DNA from: Ruminiclostridium papyrosolvens C7
GTDB lineage: Bacteria; Bacillota; Clostridia; Acetivibrionales; DSM-1351
Length of the DNA: 64,000 nt
Reading direction: 5' to 3'
Assembly (NCBI RefSeq): GCF_000421965.1
Contig: NZ_ATAY01000022.1
Span: forward strand, 124,001 to 188,000
In this document: positions 1-10,500 of the stretch, piece after piece
Numbering within the stretch: the stretch's first letter is position 1
How the letters are laid out: each line of letters begins with the position of its first letter
Notes under the pieces: generated by a model
Database searches by the model: none
The model's input: only the letters and a program-made list of their open reading frames with translations
Told to the model about the DNA's origin: nothing
Position numbers and translations under genes: made by a program

Positions 1-787
1 CCACTTGCCGGGATAATTGCAGACGAACCAGCTTCTTTCCGCTGAATGCATCATTTATCCGGGCCAATTCACCGTCATAAACCACAGCTCCTTTACTTAT
101 AACAACAGCGCGTCTGCAAAGATCCTCAATATCCTTCATATAGTGACTTGTGAGAAGTATTGTAGATTTATACTGTTCGTTATAGTATTTTAAAAAGCTA
201 CGAATTTTCTTTTGTGACATAATATCCAACCCAATAGTCGGCTCATCAAGGAACAGTACCCTGGGCTTATGTATCAGAGCAGCAATCAGCTCCATCTTCA
301 TACGCTCACCAAGCGAAAGACGTCGTACCTGAATATTCAGCAAATGCTTTACGTCTAGTAGCTCCGCAAGTTCTTCTAGGAACTGTGAATAAGCCTTGGT
401 ATCTATTTCATAAATACACTTATTCAGATAAAAAGATTCGCTGGCAGGAAGATCCCACCACAGTTGGTTCTTTTGACCCATAACAATTGAAATATTCCTT
501 TTGAATTCCACTTTTCGTTGCCACGGCACAAAGCCGCATATTCTGGCTTCACCGCTGGTAGGAAAAAGTATTCCTGACAGCATTTTTAAGGTAGTTGTTT
601 TACCTGCACCGTTTGACCCTATAAATCCTACCATTTCACCTGCTTGAATTTCAAAGGAAACCTCTTTTACAGCATCCTTATATAGTTTTTCTCTATGAAA
701 AAGATTTTTTACGGAGTTTCCCAGTCCTGTCTGCTTTTCGTAATATGAAAATTGCTTTGAAAGTAATCTTACTTGAATTTCGGACAT
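1..787 (-). CDS. ABC-2 type exporter ATP-binding protein (3' part beyond the window)
   Basis: ATPase subunit of an ABC-type exporter; it would energise an ABC-2 permease that is not in the window. Reading back from the ATG at 787, the translation begins MSEIQVRLLSKQF, and contains a Walker A (GSNGAGKTT, near residue 57), a signature region LSLGERMKMEL and a Walker B with FLDEPTIGLD, then the H-loop LTSHYM. The LSLGERMK signature and the long N-terminal extension before Walker A resemble the COG4586 type of uncharacterised ATPase (family recall, not searched). The reading frame is open to base 1, so the C-terminus is missing. It lies 109 bases downstream of the radical-SAM operon and on the same strand; co-transcription is possible but unproven, and the substrate is unknown. 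Confidence 0.85.
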   Translation of the reverse strand, partial: MSEIQVRLLSKQFSYYEKQTGLGNSVKNLFHREKLYKDAVKEVSFEIQAGEMVGFIGSNGAGKTTTLKMLSGILFPTSGEARICGFVPWQRKVEFKRNISIVMGQKNQLWWDLPASESFYLNKCIYEIDTKAYSQFLEELAELLDVKHLLNIQVRRLSLGERMKMELIAALIHKPRVLFLDEPTIGLDIMSQKKIRSFLKYYNEQYKSTILLTSHYMKDIEDLCRRAVVISKGAVVYDGELARINDAFSGKKLVRLQLSRQV

Positions 788-895
788 TATCAGCTTCTCC
801 TGTATAAGTAATTTACTTTACCAACTATAACACAATTGGTAAAATAAGTAAATATTGCGTATATTTCTTGAATTATTTCTTTTGTTGGATTATGT

Positions 896-2176
896 TTATA
901 CAACTTCCTTAGTTTCGTCACACCAATTTATATTATTTTGTTTTAGAGCATCCATCAAAATATCTCTCCATCTCCGCATATCTTCAGGTCCGAAGGTGTT
1001 TGTCCTGATTGCATAACCTGTTAGTTTTTCCTTACCCACCTGTATGTAATTTGAGAAGTCTTTATCAATCCATGTTATACCATAATAATCAGGTCTTGAA
1101 TACAGATCCGTACCGGGGTACGGCAAACATGGATAAACTGTAGCCTCACCTAGTTTCAGCCCTTCAAGAGATTTTATGGTTTCGGAAATCGTCTCATCGC
1201 ACTCGCCTGGAAATCCGACTATGAAAAAACCTCTGGTCCTGATTCCTGCTTCAAATGCATTGTTCAAACCCCATTTAATCCGTTCAATTGATGTGGCCTT
1301 CCCCATTTTAGACAGCATTGATGTCGACAGGGATTCAATTCCAACACTTATATGTGTACAACCTGAGTCAAGCAGGGTTCTGCAAATGTCAAGGCTTAAG
1401 GACTCCGCCCTGGCAAAAATCCTCCACTTGATATTAAGTGGTTTAATCAATTGACATATTTTCATTGCACGTTTAGGATCGGCTAAAAAATTATCATCAT
1501 TAAACCTGAAAGCCCGCCAACCCTTATCATAATGCATCCTTACTTCTTCTATAACATTTTCGGGACTTCTGGCCCTCCAGTATCCACGCTTGCTGACATT
1601 GGAATTGCAAAACCGGCATGTAAAGTTACAGCCCCTGGAGCTATCGAGACATATAACAGGCAGATTGTCTATTCTCCTTGTATATTTGCTCATATTGCAA
1701 AAATAATCATAGTCCGGAAAAGGAAGGTCATCCAAGTTTTTAATAACCTCCGCCTCAATAATTCTATCAGGCATTTTTCCTTCTTGTACTTTTTTTATCA
1801 AGTCATAAAAAACATATTCGCCCTCACCGCAGATAACCACATCAAAATCCTTTGCAACCTGTTCCGGCAATGCACTTGCATGGGGCCCCCCCGCAACTAC
1901 AATGGACTTAGGGTATTTTTTTCTTAATTCCACCAGCAGCTTTTGTGCTATGTCATAGGTAGCTGAATAGGTCCCTATACCATAAATCTCAGCTTCCTCA
2001 ATATAATCGATTAAATTATCTTCCAGCACCCCTGATAAATCACATACCTTTATGTCAAAACCCTTTGACTTTACATATGTTGCAATTGAAACAAGTCCCC
2101 CCGGTGGCTGACGTTCATCATCATCAACAAATGGTATAGGCAAATTTATTAATACTGTTCTAACCTCTTTGTTCAT
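896..2176 (-). CDS. B12-binding-domain radical SAM protein
   Basis: Radical SAM enzyme with an N-terminal cobalamin-binding-like domain (about residues 5-130 of the 426-residue form) followed by the radical SAM barrel. The iron-sulfur motif is visible as CNFTCRFC (C-x3-C-x2-C). A GGPHAS segment and an ICGEGE segment typical of B12-binding radical SAM proteins precede it. Such proteins often methylate unreactive carbons or rearrange rings; the substrate here is unknown. I start it at 2176 rather than the first in-frame ATG at 2263, because MNKEVRTVLINLP begins where the family begins and a strong GAGGAGGAG site sits about ten bases upstream. It is the last gene of a three-gene radical SAM run, 31 bases after the Nudix fusion gene. 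Confidence 0.88.
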   Translation of the reverse strand: MNKEVRTVLINLPIPFVDDDERQPPGGLVSIATYVKSKGFDIKVCDLSGVLEDNLIDYIEEAEIYGIGTYSATYDIAQKLLVELRKKYPKSIVVAGGPHASALPEQVAKDFDVVICGEGEYVFYDLIKKVQEGKMPDRIIEAEVIKNLDDLPFPDYDYFCNMSKYTRRIDNLPVICLDSSRGCNFTCRFCNSNVSKRGYWRARSPENVIEEVRMHYDKGWRAFRFNDDNFLADPKRAMKICQLIKPLNIKWRIFARAESLSLDICRTLLDSGCTHISVGIESLSTSMLSKMGKATSIERIKWGLNNAFEAGIRTRGFFIVGFPGECDETISETIKSLEGLKLGEATVYPCLPYPGTDLYSRPDYYGITWIDKDFSNYIQVGKEKLTGYAIRTNTFGPEDMRRWRDILMDALKQNNINWCDETKEVV

Positions 2177-2207
2177 TAATTCACTTCTCCTCCTCATTTG
2201 AAAATAT

Positions 2208-3923
2208 TTACGGATTTGTATGGAATAGTACTTTTGAAGACTGCCTAGAAAAAAAGTCTTCAATTATCTCTCTGATATTAAATCCTAGCTGTAAATTATG
2301 TATCTCATCGCGGCTAAAATAACCTAGTCCTGCTCCCTCATTCAGGTTAACCCCTGAAATATCCAAATCCATTTTCATATAATAAACAAATTGCAAATGC
2401 TCCTCTTCCTCGTCGTTATAATGGTAATTGTCGTAAAATGTGAAATCCGTTAAATCCAGATTAAGTTCTTCCATCAGCTCACGCCTGATAGCTTGTTCAG
2501 GAGTCTCCCCAAGCTCCTTTCCGCCTCCAAACAGTACCCATGTTCCGGGGTACTTGATTTTTGGATTATAATCCCTGTGATGAAGGAGGAGCTTTCCCTG
2601 TGAGTCTTCAATTATTATGGCTGTTCCGATTTTATGTATTTTGTTCTTTTCTGATGTACAGGTCTTTTTATTCATAATGTCAACAAAACAAAGGGGACTT
2701 TCAGCGTTGGGACTACCTCCCTGACTGTATGAGTCCACCACGCAATTTCCAAAACATCTTTTTGAATAGTGATTGCACTCCAGACACTTTGAACTTTTGT
2801 TTATGCTTAGATTTCTGTACACATTCCAGCGGGAAGAATCAATCCATATATCAATGAAATTACCCTCTGACAGATTACCTGCAGTAAACAATCTCTTGGC
2901 GGGAGTATCCTCTGTCTCATTGGCAGGCGAGACCACACAGCCGTAAACTTCTCCAAAGGGAGATATTGCGGCAACTTCTATACCTGCTGCACAACTTTTG
3001 TTATTAAGTAATGAGGATGGAAATTTGTCAGATAAATCAGGAGCTTCAATAATATCATAATAGGTTTGTATTTTAACCTTGCATTTCTTACGAAGTTCCG
3101 TTACTTTTGCAACAACAGAATACATATCAGCAGGTAAAAGCGGTGTGCCGTATCCTGAACCGTCCGCCCTGCCAGAAACCCGCAGAGGGGCAAGATTGAC
3201 TCCGGCAATCCCCAGTTCGTCTGCTAAAGCAACAATTGTCTCCAGCTGGTCCATGTTTTCCCTGCATATGACACTGTTTATTTTCAAGGTTATATTTCGG
3301 AACTTTTTTAATTGTTTTATGGTGTTGGTTATTGACTTGAAGGTTCCTTTACCCCTGGACTGATCGTTATATTCTTCGGTTCCGTCAAGACTGATTATAA
3401 CGATTCTTATACCAGACTGACCTATTCTTTCTATCAGCTCATCATTCCATACACCATTAGTACCTAAAGAAATAAAAAAGTTCTTATCCTTTATATATTT
3501 GATTATTTCAAAAAAATCCGGATGAAGTGTGGGTTCACCACCCGTAAGCCTGATTTCGAAGGTTCCCGCTTCATACAGTTCGTCTATAAGTCTGAAAATC
3601 TGCTCTTTTCCAAGTTCCTTGGAGAAATCCTTCCGACTGTTGTTGTAGCAGTATACACATTTAAGATTACAGCGTCTGGTTATTTCAAAGTAAACCTTTG
3701 AAGGAGCCGACAAGCAATCTGAAGGCAAGGATTCCCTGTCTTTTTTCGACTTGAATATGGAGAACAAGGGAGTATTGTTTTCAGCAAAAAGATATCTGAA
3801 TTCATCTGAGTTATTCCTTAATATGCTCTGATACTGCAATTCAGTTAAGTAAGATGTAGAGCCGGTCAAACTATCAAACAACATAGCCCCTTCCTTTTCT
3901 TCACGAATCTTATATGTTTTCAT
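2208..3923 (-). CDS. radical SAM/SPASM protein fused to a C-terminal Nudix hydrolase domain
   Basis: A 571-residue fusion. Residues 1-60 form a short region that could be a PqqD-like/peptide-recognition fold (not secure). Residues about 75-290 are a radical SAM domain with CNLKCVYC and the GGEPTLHPDF motif. A cysteine-rich SPASM-like tail follows (CAAG..., CLECNHYSKRCFGNC, about residues 305-425). From about 435 onward there is a Nudix domain whose box reads G-x5-E-x7-RE-x-x-EE (GGKELGE then RRELMEEL), with Asn in place of the usual final Gly. Radical SAM and Nudix are rarely found in one chain. It starts 1 base after the preceding radical SAM gene stops, so translation is probably coupled. 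The product is unknown; Nudix suggests a nucleoside-diphosphate-linked substrate or clean-up of a nucleotide by-product. Confidence 0.87.
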   Translation of the reverse strand: MKTYKIREEKEGAMLFDSLTGSTSYLTELQYQSILRNNSDEFRYLFAENNTPLFSIFKSKKDRESLPSDCLSAPSKVYFEITRRCNLKCVYCYNNSRKDFSKELGKEQIFRLIDELYEAGTFEIRLTGGEPTLHPDFFEIIKYIKDKNFFISLGTNGVWNDELIERIGQSGIRIVIISLDGTEEYNDQSRGKGTFKSITNTIKQLKKFRNITLKINSVICRENMDQLETIVALADELGIAGVNLAPLRVSGRADGSGYGTPLLPADMYSVVAKVTELRKKCKVKIQTYYDIIEAPDLSDKFPSSLLNNKSCAAGIEVAAISPFGEVYGCVVSPANETEDTPAKRLFTAGNLSEGNFIDIWIDSSRWNVYRNLSINKSSKCLECNHYSKRCFGNCVVDSYSQGGSPNAESPLCFVDIMNKKTCTSEKNKIHKIGTAIIIEDSQGKLLLHHRDYNPKIKYPGTWVLFGGGKELGETPEQAIRRELMEELNLDLTDFTFYDNYHYNDEEEEHLQFVYYMKMDLDISGVNLNEGAGLGYFSRDEIHNLQLGFNIREIIEDFFSRQSSKVLFHTNP

Positions 3924-3924
3924 A

Positions 3925-4908
3925 TTATTTATTCCTACTGTTTAAAATATAATTTATCTGATTCTCACTTTTTACAGAATCAGAGAAAAGGGGCTGACAA
4001 TATGTACAGTTGCCGCAGGGCAGGTTACTTGTAAAATCAACTAATTCAGGCTTATTTTCAATTTGTGAGGTACGAATTTTTGCTAATTTTTCGCCCTTCC
4101 ATATTTCCTGAATTGACTGTTTCTTCAAATCTCCAAGAACCAGGGTCCTGTCCATTTCCGGACCTTTAAACAGCTCATTGAAACAGACTACAGCCTCACC
4201 GTTGGTATCAACATTGAACCTTCCCCAGTGAACATGGCATGCAACGACCTTGTTATTCTTGATTTTATCTTCTATGAGACTGTTATATGAGTGATAAGAC
4301 CTTACAAAAATATCGTCGGCATAACCGGTTTGTTTCCAATATGACAGGAAATTTTGATCGTATTCCTTATCATCGCTTTCAACACGGCTTAATAAAAACC
4401 TTGTATTCAATTGATTAGCTTTGATGTATTTATGCATATATTCTATATTTTCCTTAACCAGCTCAAAAGCATCCACACCTTTTGTTTCTTTATAGTCCAT
4501 TGAATCTATACTATTAACTGAAACTTCCACAACACTGCACTTTGAAACCACTGTTTCTAGCAGCTTCTTATCTGCTGTAACCGCATTTGTAAATATCCAG
4601 GTTATAATTCCCTTTGAATGGGCATACTCAACAGCTTCAGTCAGATTTTCCCACATAAGCGGTTCTCCAACAGAATGGATTCTCAAGGTACAGTGTGGAT
4701 ACGCTGCTACTTCATCTGCAATTTTCTTAAATACCTCCAAGCTCATAGACCCGCTTCCAAACTTCTCTTTTCTTTCACTAATTGCCGTAATGCCGATAGG
4801 GCAGTGAACACAGTTTGCTGAACATTCACCCTTGAATATACAAACATTGATTATATTTGGAAACTGATATTGCTCTTCGGATGTAAATCCTGCCGGTAAA
4901 TTAATCAT
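3925..4908 (-). CDS. radical SAM protein with SPASM-like C-terminal cysteines
   Basis: A 327-residue radical SAM enzyme, the first of three in a row. The cluster-binding motif is CSANCVHC near residue 29, and the tail contains CGNCTYC near residue 303, as expected for an auxiliary iron-sulfur site. The segment HSVGEPLMW replaces the usual GGEP. The start ATG has a clear AGGAGG site about six bases upstream. SPASM proteins commonly modify peptides or act in cofactor and sugar pathways, but no small precursor peptide gene is seen next to it. It follows the GH94 gene by 69 bases, without an obvious terminator between them. Confidence 0.85.
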   Translation of the reverse strand: MINLPAGFTSEEQYQFPNIINVCIFKGECSANCVHCPIGITAISERKEKFGSGSMSLEVFKKIADEVAAYPHCTLRIHSVGEPLMWENLTEAVEYAHSKGIITWIFTNAVTADKKLLETVVSKCSVVEVSVNSIDSMDYKETKGVDAFELVKENIEYMHKYIKANQLNTRFLLSRVESDDKEYDQNFLSYWKQTGYADDIFVRSYHSYNSLIEDKIKNNKVVACHVHWGRFNVDTNGEAVVCFNELFKGPEMDRTLVLGDLKKQSIQEIWKGEKLAKIRTSQIENKPELVDFTSNLPCGNCTYCQPLFSDSVKSENQINYILNSRNK

Positions 4909-4977
4909 AATAACCTCCTAGATTTAAATATTTATTTTATTGAATTACTAGATATACATTTTACTTACTTATTTATA

Positions 4978-7368
4978 TCAACCCATAATTACCTGAACAG
5001 CATTTATGTCCTCCATATAATCTAGCGGGATAAGGCAGCTGTTCAATATGGTATTACTGTTGATAATGATTTTTTTTACACCTTTTTCTACACCACCGGG
5101 ATTCTGTACAATAATATTCAGTTTCTTTCCTCTAAAATGCCTTACCATACTGAATTCTTTCCACTCCGATGGAATGCACGGATCAATAATTAATCCGTTG
5201 TAGTCCGCTCTAACCCCCAAAATCCCTTCAACTACGGCAGTCATTATAGATGAAGCCGAACCTGTCAGCCAGTGCCCGTGAGATCTGCCGTGGTTCGGGC
5301 TTTCCAGTCCATCAATAAACTGACTGTAGACATATGGCTCTGTATGGCGTAGATCAGCAGAGTCGTTTTGTGCAGCAGGGTTTGTGCTGTTATAATAATC
5401 CCATGCACGGTTTCCGTTACCCATCATAGCTTCTGCCTGAATAATCCATGCTTCCGCCATTAAAAATATACTGGCATTTTCCTTTATTCCGGGTGGATAC
5501 AAGCTCATAAGGAATATAGGCGGCCCAATCGTCTTTGTAGCTGGATAGAAAAGCATTGCACCGTATTCGGTTTTTAGGGTATCGTGTACTTTGTCTAATG
5601 CTTTTTGGGCCTGATCATGTGTCGCAACACCGCTAATGACTGACCATGTTTGTGGATTGAGCCACAAAGCAGCTTCCTTACTTTTAGATGAACCAATTAC
5701 TTGATTGTCTCCTGTAAAGGCTCTTATAAACTGGTCGTCCGCCCAGCAATACTTCTGTAGGCTGTCATATAGTTTTTCTCTGTTCTTTTCCGCCCAATCA
5801 GCATCCTCACGGTTCCCCTTACCCAGTGCAATTTTTTTGAATTCACATAAGCCCAGATAAAGCTGAAAGGAGGCAAAAACAGATTCCCCCTTCTCTCCAA
5901 GCTTCAGACAGTCGTTCCAGTCTGTATCAATGCCCAGTACCAGGTTATGCCGACCCAATCTCTCAAGGCTAAACTCCAGTGCCTTCTTTAGATGCCCGTA
6001 AACAGTATCTTCGCCTTTGTCAGAGTATGGAATTATCTTGTCGACAAAATCAAGCTCACCGCTTTCCTTTATGTACTGGGGAACAGCCTGAAACAGCCAA
6101 AGTGCATCATCACAGCGATATTCCTTATAGCCCGTCTTTTCTTGATATTGTGAAGAACCCGGAACCGGTTCCATCCCGGGCTTATGGTCAAACCTGACCA
6201 GTGGAAGAGCTCCTCCGTTTGATACCTGCCCGGATAACATTGTAACCAGTCTTTCACCAGCAAGTTTACTGTCAAGATGCATAATACTCTGAATATCTGC
6301 CATTGTATCCCTGTAACCAAAGCCATTTCTCAGGCTTGAGTAAATAAGGGAAGCTGTCCTGGACCAGAAGGTATTTACAAAGCATTCATAGCTGTGCCAC
6401 ACATTCATCATGCTGTTAAAGGCAGAATCAGGCGTTTTTACCTGAAATACTTCCAGCTTACCATGCCAGTAAGCCTTTAACTGTGACAGTTCTTCTTCAA
6501 CCACTCCTACGCCCTTGTAATGCTTTACTTTCATTTCAGCCGTCTCTTCATTACCCTCCCCAAGAATAAAAACGATTTCCTGCTCGCTACCGGGTAATAA
6601 ATCCAAATCTATTTGAAGAGAGCCGCAGGAGTTTCCGGTATAATTCAAAGAATTGCTGCAGTATCCGTTAGTCAGTGCCAAAGGATTACTGTATGACCCG
6701 TAGGATCCTACAAATTTTTCTCTTGAACCATCATATCCTGAAACCTTAACTCCGCCGCTTGCGGCAAAGAACCGAAAAACCCTTTCCTCGGTCAGTTCTT
6801 TTAGTGACTGTAGTATGTAGTTGTCCTTAAAATATGTACGGCTTAGGTACCGAGTGTACTGGATATTCTCCATATCCAGAATGGAATTATTATCACTTGT
6901 AAATTCTGCATAGCTGAAAACAGATATTTTCCGTCTTTTTGTATCATTGTTCCTTATTTTAAAATGCCAGACCTCATGGTTTTGATTCAAAGGAACGTAG
7001 TAAAGGGTCTCGGAGGAAATTTTGTCGTAGTCTGAAGAAATAACCGTGTAAGCTGTACCGTGCCGACAAACCGATTTATAGTCACTCAGGTCCTTACCTG
7101 TCGGCTGCCATGAAGCAGACCAGTAATCTCCTGAATTCTGATCCTTTATATAAATAAACCTACCCGGCATATCCTGTGTAACTGCGTTGAACCGAAAACG
7201 TAAAATTCGCCCATCGGAGCCGGATTTCACGAAGCTGTAGCCGGCTGCATTATTAGTTATCAAAGCTCCGTATTCCATTGATCCCAAATAATTTGACCAT
7301 GGAGTAGGTGTATCGGGTCTTGTAATAACATATTCCTTATTACAATCATCAAAATAACCGTATCTCAT
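4978..7368 (-). CDS. GH94 family disaccharide phosphorylase (cellobiose/chitobiose phosphorylase type)
   Basis: Cytoplasmic inverting phosphorolysis of a beta-linked disaccharide to a sugar 1-phosphate and free sugar. The chain opens with MRYGYFDDCNKEYVITRPD, the standard start of the family, so I use the ATG at 7368 (AAAGGA site) instead of an upstream in-frame ATG at 7443 that would add 25 atypical residues. Length is 796 residues, usual for cellobiose or diacetylchitobiose phosphorylase and too short for cellodextrin phosphorylase. The general acid is the Asp of DWNDCL (residue 486), and the phosphate-binding HGHWLTG segment lies near the C-terminus. The sequence has features recalling chitobiose phosphorylase (NHG-type segment before WLTG), so the sugar specificity is open. 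No signal peptide. Confidence 0.88.
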   Translation of the reverse strand: MRYGYFDDCNKEYVITRPDTPTPWSNYLGSMEYGALITNNAAGYSFVKSGSDGRILRFRFNAVTQDMPGRFIYIKDQNSGDYWSASWQPTGKDLSDYKSVCRHGTAYTVISSDYDKISSETLYYVPLNQNHEVWHFKIRNNDTKRRKISVFSYAEFTSDNNSILDMENIQYTRYLSRTYFKDNYILQSLKELTEERVFRFFAASGGVKVSGYDGSREKFVGSYGSYSNPLALTNGYCSNSLNYTGNSCGSLQIDLDLLPGSEQEIVFILGEGNEETAEMKVKHYKGVGVVEEELSQLKAYWHGKLEVFQVKTPDSAFNSMMNVWHSYECFVNTFWSRTASLIYSSLRNGFGYRDTMADIQSIMHLDSKLAGERLVTMLSGQVSNGGALPLVRFDHKPGMEPVPGSSQYQEKTGYKEYRCDDALWLFQAVPQYIKESGELDFVDKIIPYSDKGEDTVYGHLKKALEFSLERLGRHNLVLGIDTDWNDCLKLGEKGESVFASFQLYLGLCEFKKIALGKGNREDADWAEKNREKLYDSLQKYCWADDQFIRAFTGDNQVIGSSKSKEAALWLNPQTWSVISGVATHDQAQKALDKVHDTLKTEYGAMLFYPATKTIGPPIFLMSLYPPGIKENASIFLMAEAWIIQAEAMMGNGNRAWDYYNSTNPAAQNDSADLRHTEPYVYSQFIDGLESPNHGRSHGHWLTGSASSIMTAVVEGILGVRADYNGLIIDPCIPSEWKEFSMVRHFRGKKLNIIVQNPGGVEKGVKKIIINSNTILNSCLIPLDYMEDINAVQVIMG

Positions 7369-7506
7369 AAATATCCTTTTACATTTTATAATATATTTAC
7401 CATTAATATGTATTATTTTATATTTATGTAAGAAATGTGTCAATTACTATAATATTTTAATATATTACATACTTGCAAAATTTAACTGGATTAAGAAGGA
7501 CAGATG

Positions 7507-7541
7507 AAAAAACCCCCTACCGCATTTATTCCTGCGATAGG
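7507..7541 (-). terminator. Rho-independent terminator after the ABC permease gene
   Basis: Nine-base stem (CCTATCGCA with TGCGGTAGG, one mismatch) with an eight-base loop, followed on the minus strand by GGG and six T. It lies just after the stop of the large permease gene and before the GH94 gene. Confidence 0.75.
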
Positions 7542-7563
7542 AGGCACATTTTTTGTTTTATTC

Positions 7564-10500
7564 CTATTCCACTGACTTCAGGGATTCTATCATATCAATT
7601 GTCTGTAATTTAAAATAAGTTACTACTTGCATTACCACAGAGAATATCACCGTGAGTAACGCTGCCAATACAAAGCTTAGCCATTTTATTTTCTTAAACA
7701 ACACCATTGAGTTTTCTCCAATTACATCAATTACCAAACCGTGGATATAAATTCCCAATATCAAGCCCACCCCGATACTTATTAATGTAAGTATAAAGGC
7801 TTCACGGTAAATATAACCGTTTGTTTCTTCATCGGTAAAACCCAGTACTTTTAGCGTAGCAATTTCACGTGTTCGCTCGCTTATATTGATGGATGTCAGG
7901 TTATAAAGAACGATAATTGCTAAAAGTGAGGCAACTACCACAATCAACAGGATAATACTGTTCAGGCTTTCGTTACTGTCAAGAACCTTCTTTATCAAGT
8001 CACCATTAAACACCACATTCAAAATTAAGCCGCTGTCAATAAGCTTTTCTGCAAAAGACGTTTCATCTGTTTTATGATTTGACACAATGGCGTTATAAGA
8101 TGCAGCTTTGCCAAAAATCTTATTATACATTTGATTGTTCATGTAAATATAATCAGCTGTATAGTTTTCTGCCACGCCACTAACAGTCAACTTATAAGAA
8201 TTATTTTCAGCATCTTTTACGGTAATTGTATCGCCTTTTCCGGAATTATAAACATCAGACAGTTTTTGTGTAATAAGGACTCCGCTGTCATTAAGGGTTA
8301 ACTGTTTTCCGTCAGAAGGAGTTTTCAGATTAAAATATTTATAAAAATCCTCCTCATTAGCAGGTACTATTAAAAAAGCATCATGGGTTTTGTTCGTTGT
8401 TTCACATTTTAAGGCAGTCTGTTTAAGTAAAAGTGGCTCTTTTATTTGCTCCCTTGTTAAAAGGCTTTCCAAGTCCCCTTGTATATTTTTTATTTCATCT
8501 TTTAAAATAAACATATTATCATAGCGGAAGATTTCACCATACTGTTTTTCCGCTACACCATTCATGCTGTCTCTCAGACCAAAACCTACAAGGAGGAGGG
8601 CCGTACACCCTGCCACTCCTACAATGGTCATAAAGGCTCTTTTTTTATACCTGAACATATTCCTCAATGTCACCTTCCATGTAAAGGACAATCGGCCCCA
8701 TAGAGGTTTAATTCTTTCCAGAATAATTGTTTTACCGTTTTTAGGGGAAGCCGGGCGCATTAATGCCGATGGCTTCTGCTTTAGCTCTTTGTTACATGAA
8801 ATAACCGTTACTATGCTCATAAGGGCAAAGGTAATAAGTAAAATTATCGTAAATGTTCCCATGCTGTATTTAGTAACAAGTGGCGGCAGATTAAACCGGA
8901 AGGTTGAGTAAATCAACGGAGGAATAATCCCGCAGCCTGTGAAAAATCCTACAACTGCTCCAAGTCCTGAAGCAGACAGTACGTAGAACAGATATGTTGA
9001 TATTATACTGCCATCTTTGTACCCCAGTGAGGTTAACGTACCCAACTCGCTTCTTTCTTCCTCTATCATCCTGACCATTGAGTTTGATGCCATCAACATT
9101 ACAATAAGTATGAAAAAGAATGGAAAAAGTGCTGCAACCGAAGTAACCACGTCGATACCCGATTTTAATTCACTGTAACCCCCAGCCGCCTCTCTTCCAA
9201 ATATATGCCATTTGGGTTTTTCTATATCAGAAACGTCTTTTTCTGCATCTGTTATCTTTGCCTGAGCATCTGTTATTTCCTTATTAAATTTTTCCAGATT
9301 TTTATTATACTCTGCATACCCGTCCTTTAGTTTCTTTTCATTCTCAGTTAACTCAATTTTACCCTGTTCTATTTTTCTTTTAGCTTTAGCAATTTCGCTG
9401 TTAAAGGTGTTGATACCTTTATCCAACTTTGCTTCCTGAGTGGTTAATGTAGTTATTGATTCCTTTAACTTTTGCAAGCCCTTTTGCATTTCGGAATATT
9501 GATTTATAGTGGCATTTAGCCGGATATATTCCTGACTTTCGACGGGAAGCTGGCTTAGCTGTGCATTCATGGCCCCAATGGCAGAATTCAGCTCATTGAT
9601 TTTAGTGTCTACTTCTTCTTTTTTTATTTTATTTTGATTAAGCGCATTATTTATATCCTTCCAGCCAGCCGATATTTTTTCTTTTGCAGACGCAAACTCT
9701 GCATTTTGCTTTTCGGTATTTTTTTTCAGTTTTGCCTCGTTGGAAATAAGTTCAGCTTTTCCTTTTTCCAGTTTCCCGGCATTTTCATCAAGGGTAGCTT
9801 TTGCATCTGCCAGTTTCTTTTCGCCCTTTTCCTTTTCATCATTTAATTTTGTTACATTTTTTCTTATTTCACTGTCAGCTTTCGTATAAATCTCCTGATA
9901 TCTTGCATTTTCTCTGTCTGATTTTATTTTCAAAAGTTCGTCTTTCAGCTTTGAGACTTCAGTATCATACTCTTTAGAATATGCTGCTGTTTTCCCGGTG
10001 CCTGATGCAATAAGATATATTTCCGTATATGCATCTAAAATAAAATTATCCTTGTTTATAAAAATAAATGATGACAGCTTTCCGTCACCTATAGTGGTGT
10101 TTCCGTAGTCTTCGGCAAGATACAGCACCGATTGTACTGTGCCTGTAACGGTAAATTCCTTGTTTTTCAGCTTTTTGTCCGTATCGCTTGTAATTTTTAT
10201 TATGTCCCCTGTTTTGTAGGTTTTACTGTCTGCAATGCACTCGTCACCTTTTTGAGGCATTCTGCCGTCCGCAAGCTTAAAGGTATTAACCCCATCTTCT
10301 ATTGCGTGAATCCTAATAGCTTTATCCGTATCCAAAACATCCAATGAATAGCTTGGTATAACTGCATTTACATTTTTAAGTTTCTTAATTGCATTAACAT
10401 CTTGGTCAGTCAAACCTAATGTACTAACTACCTTAAAGTCCAATAGATTATTTTCTTTATAATATTTATCCGCTATGCCTGTAATATCAGGAGTAGTGGC

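Noticed and set aside
6069-6326. Open frame within the GH94 gene in another frame
   Set aside because: Lies wholly within a conserved enzyme gene; its codon use and product look like a shadow.
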